A stretch of 64,000 bases of DNA from Ceriagrion tenellum (Eukaryota > Arthropoda > Insecta > Odonata > Coenagrionidae): the NCBI GenBank assembly GCA_963169105.1, contig OY720643.1:100141697-100205696 (forward strand), read 5' to 3'. Below the pieces are notes generated by a model that saw nothing but the letters and a program-made list of their open reading frames with translations, made no database searches and was not told where the DNA came from. This document shows positions 35,230 to 48,485 of this stretch, piece after piece. The position numbers and the translations under genes were made by a program. Within the stretch, counting starts at the first letter, position 1. Every line of letters begins with the position of its first letter.

Positions 35230-38020
35230 GAGCCTCGATAAGTTAGACGTGAGGTTCACGCGAACTGTTTTCAGAAGACAATCCATTAAATCGTTATATA
35301 TACCCGTTGATTGCTTGCAAAAATAATTTGCGAAATTCGAATGGCGGGAAAATTTACTTTTAGGTACAATCCGTTATGCCTCTTTTCTACATAATTAATC
35401 ACTTTCAAAGAGAACACCAGTACACACCATGAGGAGATCAAATACATTCATAAAGGCTCCATTATCGCAAGTTAAGTAATAAGCTAAAGACTTTAGCCAT
35501 AAAGTAAGAATGTAATGGGAATAAAAGTTCCAGTGAACATGAATTGTTTATTTTCGTTTAGCCTGATTCCTCATTTAATTTTTAAAAACAAAGAGGATTT
35601 TTCTGGCATGATTTCGTCTAAAGTGTGTGAGTTCTCCTTTACAGCAAAGGAAAAAATACGAAAAAGAATTTCATAAAAATTCGGAAAAAGATCACAGAAA
35701 GAAATTCACCAAAGCAAATAATACGGTATGGTTAGAAAATCCAATCATGAAAATAAAAATGCAATGGCGCAATCACTATACTGTCTAATGACACCGTCGT
35801 CAAATCACGCGATACTTAACAACCCAAGCAATACATTAATCGGCAGACGTTAACTGATTTCATCGATGTTGACGAGCAGCACAAAGGTGATAGGTACATA
35901 TTATCGCCCTAGCGAATCTCCAAGAATAATTTTTTAACTGGATCCTTAATACTTAACATATGAATTATGTTGCAAATCCAAAACAATACTTTATTTTAAG
36001 ATGAGATCAGTAAATTTGCATTACGTTAGGCTTCACGCACCTGATCTCATCACTCTTTCGGTCCATTAGATAATTCTCGGGTATTCGGTGAATTGAAGAG
36101 ATTCGTCTTAATTTCTCGTCGAGAAGTTAGTCGAAAATGGAGAGTCGTTATTTTATCCGAGCTGCGATAAGCTCAGAAAACTTTGATTAAGTCGTTAAGT
36201 TTAATCGAAGAAGCTTTTCCGTAAAAGCCGCAGCGTTTTGATAAAATCGGATATTCCAGATTATTTCCTAGACCATAATTAAGGCGTCACATGTCAAATA
36301 AAAAATTCAGTCGGAGAACAAAGAGACGAAAATTTTAAAAAACCAGTGAACTATTTCCAAAGTTCCATCGTGCCTGGACTCCATTGGACATGAAGGCGCG
36401 CTTAAAGCCAGAAAACGCGAATCAGATCGACCAAAATGACGCATTAGACCCCGGGAGCCATTATTTGTAACAGCACCACCTAAATTCCAAAAATTAACCT
36501 GGACGCCAGCAACTGAAAACCGCGTCAAACTAATTACGAGCTCACTTATTTTTCAAAAGGCAGAAACACTGCGAAAAGGCATGGGCGTTTGGAAACCAAT
36601 TTTCCAAGCGTACAGCTTTTCATTAAAATAACAAATAATTAAAGGTGCATTTAAAATAATAAAAATGAAACAATTACGGAAAATTTTGTATGCGAAGGCC
36701 AAAGACATTTCACTGAATTACGATTGCTTACTTGATATTTGGTTTTGTTCAATCGTAATGACAATTTCACACGGGTGTTTAAAAAAGCCTCGTGTCATAT
36801 TAATAGCACATGCCTATCAATTAACCATACTAACAATGTACCAACTTACCATGAGTCCGATTGTACGATCAGTACGTACTTTGGAAACATTAAAAATAAA
36901 AAAGTAAATAAATATAGGCAGCAATAAAGTTCTACTAATTTTTGTTAATATTATGTAAAAGCACTGACGACAGTTATCCAAGGGGAAAAATATGAAATAT
37001 TGGCTTAATGCCAGCATGGCCTTTTCTATCGATCGACGGGGGATTCATGACTATAGGAGATTGAATTCAATGCAGTGCAACATCATAAAATTATCTTTTT
37101 AACCGCTTACAGCAAAGGTAACGCCATCAATATTCTACGTAAGCTGCGAAGACTTGTATAATGTCTCTGGAACAAATGACACGCCATAGTTAGACTAATA
37201 AATTTGGACACCTAGAGCAAGCGTATGTAAATCTCATCGTTCAATTCCATGCCTTCACTATTTATCGTTCGCAGCCACTGCCAGTGTCTCGGAGAGGGTA
37301 AAAAGATCTCCGCTAGGCTATGGATTCCACAATAGTGCTACGCCGCGGATAATAAAAGCAAAAATGTTCAACTCACAAAAACACGATGGTTATGTTCAAA
37401 AGCTACAAATAAAGCTTTGTTCCTCGGGAGCAGACGGGGAAATAGAACAATGCCCCACGCTACTCGACTACGAGCGATAAGGTGTAATTTCCAGAATGCA
37501 ACGGCGTCAGCATAAAGCCTCACTTGTGCTCCGCAAGAGACTTAAGCCTCCCCGCGAAAGCCATCGACAAACGAAGAATTCTCCGTTTGTTGTAACGTTC
37601 CGAGAAAGTTTTACAACGCCCCGCGACCCCTTTCCGCTGCTGCACACATACCCCCCCCCCCGCACGGAGCATTCCACACTATGGAACGGAATGAAGTCTC
37701 CTCCCTTCGAACACTTTGGCTTCTCCCAACAAGCAACGCCCCCGGAATTCTGAAGTCACACAAATCAGAGCGAGAAGCAAAACGCTAAATCTTAACGCAT
37801 CCACGTTCCGGCGACGTAGTAGGAGGCCTAGAATACAACTTCATTTCGCGAAAGGCCTTCCAACGAGGACTTTATAGAGACCAAAGAATAACACTATTCT
37901 CCCTGTTTCAGACTCCATTCAGGTTACGTTGCTTTTCAATTCTCTATTAACTATTTATTACTATTTAGAAACTAAATATATAGAAAAAGAAAAATATTCC
38001 GAGGAACACCGAGAAAACCG
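35230..38020. other. Mostly AT-rich stretch, no gene recognised
   Basis: No known domain. A GC-richer island (37440-37760) includes an 11-base C-run at 37651-37661 and an 85-codon open frame (37496-37753) of low complexity. Confidence 0.35.
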
Positions 38021-38027
38021 CACTTAC

Positions 38028-38108
38028 TTCAACAAAAAAGCGACCGGCTTCAGAAGTTACGCCATCATGATGATGGCGTGACAGCCAAAACCGGTCGCTA
38101 GCGTTGAA
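38028..38108. ncRNA. Long foldback, small-RNA-precursor-like
   Basis: From 38039 to 38099 the strand folds on itself. The 12-base outer stem AGCGACCGGCTT pairs with AAACCGGTCGCT (one mismatch). An 8-base middle segment pairs partly. A 9-base stem, ACGCCATCA, pairs with TGATGGCGT around a 3-base loop. TTCAAC and GTTGAA outside it add six pairs. Size and shape resemble a microRNA-type hairpin, though the terminal loop is very small. A foldback transposon relic is the alternative. No mature sequence is recognised. Confidence 0.35.
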
Positions 38109-38109
38109 T

Positions 38110-38925
38110 AAATTGTGGAATTCACAAATTTTTATCGTGTTTATTATGACGTCCTTCCACCAAGTGAAAGCTTCTCGTTTACATATTACAACTAATTGAC
38201 TTAATAGTGTACTAACTATATTTCATACGTACTGAAATATTCATATGCCTAAAATTAAAATTTTATCTTTTAATTGCTTCATATGTAAAAAATATGGATA
38301 AAATACTAAAAAGGGTGCAACAATGAATAAAATAGATAACAATTTACAAAACACAAAAAAAATATAAAAATACAACAATAGCAAAATGTAGTGGTGCTGT
38401 CACAATTATATTTTGCATCTATGACTAAATTTACGTACACTAGGGGAAAGGGCTTAAAAAGCTCCCGAGGTAGATTATTCATTTCAATGATTTCCTTAGC
38501 GCCATGGGTGCAGCTTTAAAAAAGGAAATTGACACGCAGAGCGTCACTCGCTTTAATTAAAAAATTGCCTTTCAAATCCTCGTCAAATAGAAGAACTCGT
38601 GAATATCAAGTCATCACTCAGAAGATTGAAAATAAATGTTAATACGAGTTTGTCCTCAATACTGCACCCACGACGAGGAACGTTTTTCTAGATCAATAAC
38701 AAAATCCGCGATTGTAAATTACTCCCAGCCTAAAATCCTTAAAACTGATGGTTCGAACGGCAGAAGAATAGATTAGGAGTAAATAATAAGCGCAAAGGCA
38801 GATCTTATAAAATATTGAGACCACCTTAAAAAGGAGGGAGCGCCCTATATATTTTAACTAGATAATAATTACTAAATACGCAGTCATTCTTTAGTTAACA
38901 CCCTACATACGGAATACACGGCCAT
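38110..38925. other. AT-rich spacer between two foldbacks
   Basis: No gene or repeat recognised. Confidence 0.4.
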
Positions 38926-38934
38926 CATAAAGAT

Positions 38935-38992
38935 GAGCGTCTGAAGAAATTGCAACTTGGCTGTTTCCAAGTTGCAATTTCCACAGACGCTC
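38935..38992. ncRNA. Perfect-stem foldback, small-RNA-precursor-like
   Basis: GAGCGTCTG pairs with CAGACGCTC. After a two-base mismatch, GAAATTGCAACTTGG pairs perfectly with CCAAGTTGCAATTTC around the loop CTGTTT. That is 24 paired bases over 58 nucleotides, more than expected by chance. The word CATCATAAAGAT occurs just before it (38923) and again after it (39047). It may be a small-RNA precursor or a recent foldback insertion. No known microRNA seed is recognised. Confidence 0.4.
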
Positions 38993-39059
38993 CTCCGTCT
39001 ACTATGAAGGATTTCCACTAAATCACTCCCGCTACCATTACTTACATCATAAAGATATT

Positions 39060-42000
39060 GTCGAAAGTAGGATAAATAATCCGATATTATTAGGGCTGGT
39101 AAATTATAGTGCATACAATGACAAGTGACGAGACTGCATAAATAAATAAGGGTAAATTAGTTAAAACCCTAATGCATCCAACATGATTCAAGGCGATAGT
39201 GAAATTTGCACGCCGATACCAATACACCCCTTGTCCGATAGGAAGCAAGACAAGAGCAATACACATTTTCAAGTAACTGCTGAGCACTAAAATACCTATA
39301 AATATATTTCCGAACCAATAAATAGGGACAAGATGGAAGAGACGCAATAAATCTGATACCTCTTCAACCAATACAACTAAGTCAGAAGTCTCACGGATTT
39401 TATTTACTAACCTAACAGCAGCAACGGATGGGTTCAAGAGGCATCATAACGATATTTATCACATAATACAGGCCTAAAAGTCCCATGAATTCGAGGCCGA
39501 ACGGGAAACCATAGTATAGCCACCACGTAACCCGATAACTTTACACCTTCCAACGGTTAAGTCATAGGATCTCTCTGAAATTTCTAAAGAACCGCAATGT
39601 GATCATTTCTGTTGAAGAATAAAGAATGGAGATAAGTTTCAAAATTACTTTTAGTTTAAACAAAAAATCCCTCAAAAAATAACAGAGTAAACTTAAACTT
39701 TCATATTTGAGCCGGTCGACCAAGAAAAATGGTATTGGAATATTTAGAGTCTCATTAATATTGCGGGTCCACTGAAAGCTACTTCCATTCACCTTCACCA
39801 TAAATAAATATTCTCATGAATACGTCAGTCAACGTAAAAAGTGGCGTAAAAACCGCGATGGCAAAGGTAAAAACAACTGTTTTACGACAGGCAGAGTATG
39901 ACGACCGATACACATCCACAAAACTTCATGCAAACTTCGTAAGGAAGGATAAGGGAACTCAACACCGAGACGACGTCACAACGGAGGAAAGCCATAACTT
40001 GGAGCGCGACGAAATATATTCTTCTAACCAAAAATCTAGCGTAGGTCCAAAAGAATAAAACATATACGACGGTACTACGCAAAGAAGGCGATTCCCATGC
40101 CATAAGTTTGGGTGAAAAATCTCACACCTGAGAAATAAAGAGACGGACTCGCAAAAGAACACGCACTAAAATATCTTATCGGGACAAGAGAAAGGAAGAC
40201 CATGCCGGAACGGACAGTGGTACAAAGCAAGAGGGGCAGAAAAAGTCCATTAGACTGGAACGTACAGCGATATGGGGAGCCGATAAACATACGGACTGAG
40301 GAAGTGGGGCTAACGAGAAAAACCAATTGTTCTTGACCTAAATTAGTCATATCAGCGGTACGCGCATTGGCACATAATGTGAGAATAGAGAAATTTTTCC
40401 TGTTAGGAAAGGTACAGATCATGAATCAACTAACTAAAAACTTCACCCATCTAATTGTGAAAAAAGTATTGAATTAACAACTATACACGCCAAGGGCGTG
40501 ATATATTTTGAATTATCTAAAATGGCAGGTACTCACTCAAAAAGAGAATAACAAATGATTTCTCATATTAAAAAATGGTTAAAAAGGGCCCAGTAATATA
40601 GGCACCACCATATTTAATTATTTACCATTTTTCATGGGCAAATATAGCCAAACAATAGAAAAACAGCAAAATTATGTTCAAAACCATGAATACTAAAATG
40701 CACTTTCGAGCGGTATCTTTGTTGCGTCAAGTATCCTGTCTGCGTTTCCTGCATACATTTTGTATGTCTCACTGATGCTCTCTCTTGCTAAGATATAACA
40801 CGATTCAGAATTGAAAATCCGCGGCGTATATTTGCCATCTGATCTCGGATGAATAGTGTGCTTTGAAAAATACATAACAGTGGATATGCAAAACGATTTT
40901 CAAATTTACTGACCAATAAAATTGTAAACCTTTTATAAAAACCATGACGTAAACCTATGGCAATCATCTGGACAAATGAAGGTCATTTTCCATTCAAAAC
41001 TTATTACATGAAATAAAAATAATATCAGTTTGGCGACAGGAATTTCTTTCCAGACGTGGACACGTTTCCACGATTTTATTATCTTTCCGGTAATAATGAA
41101 AGATTGAAAAGCATACCAAACAGCGAGATAATACTTGGTAATATATGGCACACCCACGTATGTATACCTTTACGCTATAATTATTTTATAGATAGGGAAA
41201 CTTTTACAGGGTTAGGGGGGCTGAATGAATAGCAAGTACAATTACGCTTAAGTCCACAAACAGTTACAAGATCCAAATAAAATTTCATCCAACCCTGGTT
41301 TCAACGACAGAAATTGCAGGGTTTTAGTAAAATTACCCTAGTAGGATGACTCAAGGTAGGATAATTGTGTCCTCATTCAGCATATCTCTAAGAACGAATT
41401 TTAATCGTTAAAGCAAACATTTCGGCCAAGCTCAGGAAAAATGTAAACATTAAAATCGAAATGTAACTGCAAATAAGTTCGGAGTGAATGAAGACAGAGA
41501 CGTTCAACGTCGTAAGATCCTCTTTAGGAAAGCGCAATAGATATTTTTCCACCAGATTACCCACGAATTTCACCAGAAGAATTGAGATAAAGGAGAATTC
41601 GGAAAGGAAAAATATACGCACGAGAGGATCGAATAGGGAGATGAGAATGGATATCTGATGGCTTCTAGCATCACACACTCGCGGATACATTTTTTATGCC
41701 AACCGTGCACTCGTATGGACCCAGAGATGAAGATTGAAGGCTGTGATGACGATGCTTGAAAAGAGGAGCTTTTTGTAAGAAGTCGAGGAGAACGTGCGTA
41801 GCTTCAAAATAAAAACAAGTCATAATTCCGTTGCTTTCGCACACTCGAAAAAAAAAGAAAAAAATGAACGACAGACAATGGAAACAAAAGAGAAAATAAA
41901 CCCGCGACAGCAAAGTCGAATCGTGAGAACAAGAGAGAACCTTTGCGAGAGAATGAAAATATTTGGCGGAGGAAGTGAATGTGAATAATGCGAAGCGTTC

Positions 42001-43860
42001 TGTCTCGACACCAGCGGCGTTGAAAGGCGTTTTTGCGGCAGAGTAGCGCTGCGCCATCGAAACGAGAGTAGTAACCGACGAAAGCAGATTTGAATAATAA
42101 AGCGCATTTTCCATTCTCTCAACGACTGCCTACGGATGATGCATAGTGGTTGCGAAACATGGTGGCAGTATCGCAGAATACGAATTAAAGTTGCTGAGTA
42201 CTTAATCTACCCACCAGCTCCACGCGGGAAAGTAAGGTATTCTCCGCTTCTATATTTCAGTTATATGAAGATCGCAAAAGTTTTTTCAAACTTAAAATTC
42301 TATCTATCCACCATTCATAATTTAAACCAAAATTTTAGCTCAATACGGCACTCAATCCTATGATTTCTAGACAGTCTTCCCCGATGTGTAGAAAAGTGTT
42401 AGCTTACTTCAAATTTAAAATCAAATACCCCACTTTTATGATCTATAACATTTTCGTTATTCCAGCAGTCCTGCCCTCCCAAAATCAATTCAGTTATGTT
42501 AGCAGAAGTCTTATTAGCCTAAACCTCCCATGTTACCCTGTAAGTCACTTCTTGCTGTGGACTACCATTAACGATCACTTTTTCTTTTCACTTCACGATC
42601 CAAGCCTCATTGATGTACCCACCAGTATAGCCCTTGTGAGGCTATGAACAAAGTCATTTCGTCGTTATTTTAAATCGTTATACTACACTGAAATTAAACG
42701 AATTACACAGGAAAATCCGCCAAGAAAAAGAGTTTTCTTTCAATGAACCTTCGATTACATACCATGGTGGTTTATACTGATGCTAATGCAAATATTACCC
42801 TATAATTTACACAAATACTGCTTTCAGATTTTAAAAACATTTTAAGGAGCCCGCATGAAGAAAAATACACGCAAGACTTAGTTGGGCGACGAAATATTTG
42901 GAAGACAAATAATAATCATACTGTCGAGAAGAGCCTCCGGCAACCTATAGTACAGAAAGGTATGTTAGCAGCAAACCAAAAAAATGAGGTCTAACTAATA
43001 TTTTTTCGTATTTGATGCCATATTCTGTGCATAAATTCTTATGTATGACTATGAATCTTATCTTTTTCTAGCGAAATAACAAAATAAGTGCCATATATGG
43101 ATAAAATAACAGGGTCCCAAGGTTAAAAACCAAACCACACTTCCGGAGTCCAATCGGGCCTTTTAGACATACAACCAAGAGGTGACACGGACATAGATCG
43201 TCAAGACCCTTTTTTCTATCTCTCTCGAAACTCACCAATACTTAAATCGCAAGGATATTTTATGCGGCGCTTATGAAAAATCAAGCGAGCGACGCAAATC
43301 CACTCATAGCTCAAATTTATACGGCACAAGCACCCGACTCGTCTGAATGAAATATGCATTGACGCCATCATAATATCGCCCCACAAATGAACCAAATCAA
43401 AGGATGGGACACTTATTGCTAATCAATGAAAAAAATGCCAATGAAAAGCGCACGAGAGCACTGAAATAATGTTCTCCGAAACCCATGCCCACTTATATGC
43501 GAGATTCAAAAGTTTAATCCCCAGGAGATCATAATTTCTCAATGAATGGAAAAGTGACGCCCGCAAGGGCAACCATACCAAATTCCCGAGCACCATAAAT
43601 GCCACCGCGAGGAGAACGAAAATCCAGACCTAAGTTTTTCACAAATCTCTTCTTTTAGAGAATTCCATGATGTGATATTGGCAAGGGATTAATTTCATTC
43701 AGTAAAAACCAATGAATTACGTGACGGGTACGCCAGAGATGAATGTTAGTGTGTGCAGCTTTTTCATGTCGTTAAAATGGTTTATAAAAATTATTATCCA
43801 CCGAATGGTTTAGAAAAGATGAGGTGATGAAAGAATGGGCATGAATTACTGTAGATATAC
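39060..43860. other. Long AT-rich stretch, no gene recognised
   Basis: Many 60-150 codon open frames occur on both strands, none with a domain I can name. The largest, 41671-42114 (-), lies opposite an A/G-rich + strand. The frames at 39816-40058 (+) and 40693-40875 (-) have ordinary protein-like composition only. Confidence 0.35.
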
Positions 43861-43864
43861 GATA

Positions 43865-44150
43865 CTACTGTCCCACGTTGGTTTGACTATGTTGCGAAAA
43901 TAGAAGGGAGGCGGAACACGAAGCAGATTTTCGTTAGAGGAAGGAATACTGCTAAATGAAGTGGCAGACAGACATTTACGGGAAAAAATGGTAGATGAGA
44001 CAAAAAACGGAGAAGTGAAAGAATATTTAGAGTCCTAAGGACAAAAGGGGGCGTATGGAGAGCAATACACGAATTTAATTTAAGGAAAAGTGTTATGCAA
44101 GGGTGGGATTCACGGAGGAAATCATTAGTGCCAATTTTAAAAATTTAACA
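43865..44150 (+). mobile_element. LINE fragment, RTE-like ORF2 C-terminal end (family 1)
   Basis: A single + strand frame with a few stops reads PRWFDYVAKIEGRRNTKQIF and later RIFRVLRTKGGVWRAI and VMQGWDSRRK. These align with LRWFCHVESRITKQIY, NIRSLKNRRACMKQ and VRKDWSVWRK of the copy at 9934. It is more diverged than that copy, and its GRGRPRK box is no longer recognisable. It is a decayed 5'-truncated element. Confidence 0.65.
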
Positions 44151-44159
44151 TGGAGAAGA

Positions 44160-47100
44160 AGACTTTTTTTTACTTCTCTCACCCCAAATTAGAACGGCGT
44201 TATATGATGTATGAACGATATACAACTAATAAAACATTAAATCTGTATTTAAACAGTTTCCTCTTCATGCATTCCCAGCAACTCTAAAAAATCATTTTAG
44301 ACAATGTTGGTCACTCCTGTACCAGCACGCAATCAGTTAAAATATTCTAAGCTTCCTCACGCAAGGTGAATTCTCGTCATTCTTCCTCACGTAATTCCCT
44401 ATCACTATACTATAATCACCGATATTTGAGGAATTCGTAATATGATACTTTATACATAACTTGGATTGCAGTCGAACGATTGATAAATCGTAACATATAC
44501 TTCAAAAGGCTAGTAATCCTAGATCAGTGCACTAGCTATTCTGCCAACATAATACCATACTTCCGTACTTCTCGTTTCCTCGAAAGTTTAGCAATGGAGG
44601 TATCATCAGGTGAATGGATAGGTTACGATATCAGAATCATTGACGGAATTTCCTGCAACACGATTTACAAATGAGGTATGAGGGAAAACTCAAATAATAG
44701 TCTTTTCGTTCCAATGGGTACAGATATATCAATACGATACACCTAACGAGGTAACAATAAAGTGATATCCCTCATCATTTTACTGCTTATCACCGGAATG
44801 CAGCGGAAAGAAATCCCTCAATGGATTATAGATCAATATAAGGATATCGAGTCCAATATTTAAATGCTTCGACCCTTTGCCCTTTATTGGTGAATCAAGT
44901 CTGAACGAAGAATTTAAAACTGTATTGCCAAATTTTCTCACACTCACCCTAAATACTTCCTTTTTTATTGGTAAAATAGAAGATAACTATAATATAGTGC
45001 TATATATTTGAAAGAGTTTATCAAAAAAAGACACGCAAGTAAATATTTTCATAAGTAATGTAAAATATACGATAGAAATGAGTAAATTAAAATTTTAAAT
45101 TTTAGAGAGCTTGGTAAGAAATTTATGACGCAAGTAATTACCGTAATACTTATGAAAAAGTAAAAGAATTATCAATGTAAATAATGAAAAAACTAAACAT
45201 TCAGGGGCACAAATTTAAAAACAATGATTTTACAAATAACAACGGTCTGCAACTAAAATGTTTATTTAGGTACAATTGACAGAGAACAAAAATACTTGAG
45301 AATGCAAGAAAAAACTCATATGGTGGGTGCAGATAACAAAACAATCTCTCACCAAACTAGGAAGACCCTCTTGATTAATAATGTCTCGTCACATAAGAGG
45401 GATACATCAAACAAAGACGCCGGCATACATAGAAAAGTAAATGTCAGAATGGTCAGTAACGTTACCACGGAGAACATAGCACCGACGCCCACTGCTTCAA
45501 TGAAACGCAAGAAACTTTCATAAATTTTTCATTTCTCATTCACCGCACCTCGAGGTTACGCTATGAAAAATGGGCCTGGTGTCCTCCCTGGAGAGCGATA
45601 TCCACCCACGTCAACTCCTCAAGTATTTCCCCCTCCCATGGATGGGGCGACGTAAGATGATGGGAAACGGAGAAGAAGCCTTGGAGAAAGACTTACAGAG
45701 AGGAGCATGGGAAAGAAGAGAGCAGCGGATTTGGGAATAGGGGGGAGAGGTAGTAAAGCGCATGGGATGATGGCACAGAAGGCGAGGTGGGATCAAGTTA
45801 ACGCCAAGCAGAAAGAACGAAGGTGGTGGGGGTGCTGACAGAGGGAAAGATACGTCAGCCCTGCCGGGGCGGGGAGTCGCAAATGGGGAGCCAGACTACG
45901 GCTCAGCCAGGTGGAAAACCCAGGGCAAAACCTTGATGGATTCAACAAGATGTCATCAGTGCCTGAGACATGAGAGAACGGGTTAAAGGGCATGGCAAGA
46001 GAGAAGTGAAAAAGTGAAGGCTATTAAGGATCGCGAAATTTCGGATGGAAGGAAGAAAACACAGTTTGCCAAGATCGATTTTGTTTTCCTCTTCTATTAC
46101 TATTCTCACTTCTATGGAGATGTTTCCACGACGCTATTTCCCGATAATTTCTCTTTCCAACTGACCCTCCATACGGGTTTTCTAATTTTAATGTGAGACC
46201 TAAATAATATGATATTATTAATATCCTCCTAATATCTGATCCCCGCTAGTTAACCTGAGATTACGTAGTCAAAACGTAGAGACTCTATTCTAACGACGCT
46301 TCACCTATATGGCTATTACCATTCAGTTTCCAAATTTTAAACTCTCCAAAGCCTTCTTTCTAAATAACCGGTGTGGTAAGACAAAAGGTTCGAGGCATAT
46401 TAAAAAGATCTTAGTAAGGCGTAGGAAAATAAAATCTTCCGAAAGACATCTAATTACGTAGGTTCTCGAAAACTTAAGTATGCTGGTGGGGGCAGGGAGG
46501 AATACCCTCAAACACATAAGTTCTGAAAAACGAATGATGAAGAGATAAGTATGGCGAAAGTATACTTTCATGTAGATTTCCACTCCACTGCGCGTGTAGA
46601 AATGGTTAAGTGCATAATCATTCTTAAAGTACAATTGAACAACACCAAGGCTCTATAGCCACCCCCTGCCCTTGCCATTTCTTCCAATGTGGTCGCATTT
46701 TGGGTTAATTGCCTTCCACTTTGTCTCTCCTTAAAGCTACGCCAGAACATTTTGCAACAGCCTCTCTACCTGCAAGAAGCAGAGTAATCATAAATAAACT
46801 TTTATCTCATTTTTTCCCCTGACTCAGTGAAAAGGAGACGAATAAACAAATCAAGGAAGATTGGCACATTGAATGTCAATGTCAATCGTTTCCTGCGTAC
46901 CTAATTATATCCAATGAATGTAATAACAGGAGTATTAGATCAATATCCCTTGAAATACCGGTCGCTCAATTGATTCCAAAACGTTTAAAACAAATCTTAT
47001 GTCGCTACGACCTAAAGTAAAGCAGTAAATTAGTTCTTTACACTGGCATCATCGCAGCATAACGGAATTGAAATCTCAATGACATGAATAAAGACCTAGT

Positions 47101-47760
47101 TTATTTAAGCCAATGCGACCAACAAAAAAAACCGGAAAAAATTCTTCCATCATTAGTTAAGCAAAGAATTACAAAAATCAAACGATAAAATTACATTAGT
47201 GAAAATTCACAGCCTCTAAGTAACACAATTTTCCTTTTAATTGGCATTTGCGCCAGCGTTTGACGCTGAATTCGTAGTAACGTAGATGGAGTATTTATTA
47301 GTATACACGAGACACAAGTTTCATTTGTTTTCTCAACAATAGGCAGACGATAGCACGACGATCCGATCGACACCTGTAAAAGCGCGTAAATGCAAAGCTT
47401 TTCAGCTGCAGCGACGCACCTGCTATCCTGAATAGTTCACACAATCCAACTCGCCTCGAAGTGTAATTTATCCGGACGGAAATCTAAACTGACATCTTCA
47501 AACGGCGGGTGGTGGGCGTATGTTGTCCGTTAACCTACAATCACCAAAAATAGCTGGGGTTAGACCCTACCGGAATCGGACGTGATTAGACTAGAAATTC
47601 GGTCGGATGGAACAAGGCACCGAATAAGCGGGGACGCTTTGTGGTATTGAGTGTGTCATGTAGGCGCGCCAATTTAAAAAAAATACAAAAGTAAGGTCGA
47701 TTTCCAGCTGCTCCGAATTCAACCCGTGTCTGGCACCCAATATCGATCAACAAGTCGCAA
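44160..47760. other. No gene recognised
   Basis: AT-rich apart from a purine-rich, GC-richer block at 45600-46010, where - strand frames (45611-45796, 45793-45993) are open without a known domain. The + strand frame at 45296-45523 is unremarkable. Confidence 0.35.
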
Positions 47761-47770
47761 TAAAAAAAAG

Positions 47771-48151
47771 CTAGCGGAACCCTTCGCTCCTCGCATTATC
47801 CGCCGAGTGATTTAAAACAGCCGCGGCTTCCGCTAGAATTATCCCAGCCGATGTTCGTCGTTGACATTTCAATCGGACAGGGTGGTTTTTCGCCCCATAA
47901 CGACACTTAGCCATAATCTCCGGCATTGCGATCATGCGCATTTCTGCTGTGTATGCAAAGGGAATAAAAAACGTAGCAAAGTTTTCATCCAAGGGAGCTA
48001 ACAAATCTACGTCAAAGCTGTATTTTATAAGCCACTTGAAGTGTGAGAGGCCAGATATGCATTTACCATCCACAAGGTTCCACAGTTTTTGTCTATTGTT
48101 CAGCGTGGCAGGACATTTACTAATTTCATGCCATAGTTTCATAATACACAT
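47771..48151 (-). CDS. Unrecognised 126-codon open frame
   Basis: The frame has balanced protein-like composition, with segments such as LWHEISKCPATLNNRQKLWN, HFKWLIKYSFDVDLLAPLDE and RTSAGIILAEAAAVLNHSAD. ATG starts occur at the first codon and three codons later. A TACTAAC word, a strong branch-point match, lies just upstream on the - strand, so the coding part could instead be an exon starting inside the frame. No family is recognised. The + strand is open too (47934-48158), so composition effects remain possible. Confidence 0.2.
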   Translation of the reverse strand: MCIMKLWHEISKCPATLNNRQKLWNLVDGKCISGLSHFKWLIKYSFDVDLLAPLDENFATFFIPFAYTAEMRMIAMPEIMAKCRYGAKNHPVRLKCQRRTSAGIILAEAAAVLNHSADNARSEGFR

Positions 48152-48160
48152 GAAGTAAGC

Positions 48161-48337
48161 ATGTTAGTAGAACTTAATCCTGGAAGCATTCCATTAACAA
48201 ACGAAAGAAGAGTTTTTGCCTTATTTACTGTTTATTTGAAAAACAAAGATCCACGTGATGCATTAGAAGAGTTTACTCATAGTCTAGTACGAGATTCTCA
48301 TGCGCAAATTCACAATAAAAACAACGGAAATCGATAA
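48161..48337 (+). CDS. Unrecognised 58-residue open frame
   Basis: ATG to TAA, beginning MLVELNPGSIPLTNERRVFA and including KNKDPRDALEEFTHSLVRD. Composition is strikingly protein-like: mixed charged and hydrophobic residues and a plausible helix. The frame is open for eight codons before the ATG. I recognise no family. It might be an exon, a small gene or a fragment of a mobile element. It is convergent with the - strand model at 48486-48843. Confidence 0.2.
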   Translation: MLVELNPGSIPLTNERRVFALFTVYLKNKDPRDALEEFTHSLVRDSHAQIHNKNNGNR

Positions 48338-48485
48338 AAAAAACTAAGGGTGAATCTTGATATTTCAAGAAAATGATATACAGTACAAAAACCTCGTCAT
48401 TTATTTCAACAATGCTGAAATTATTCCTCGGGATATCACAAAAAACGTTAACAATTCAAAATTCTAGTTGGAAACATAAACCGTT

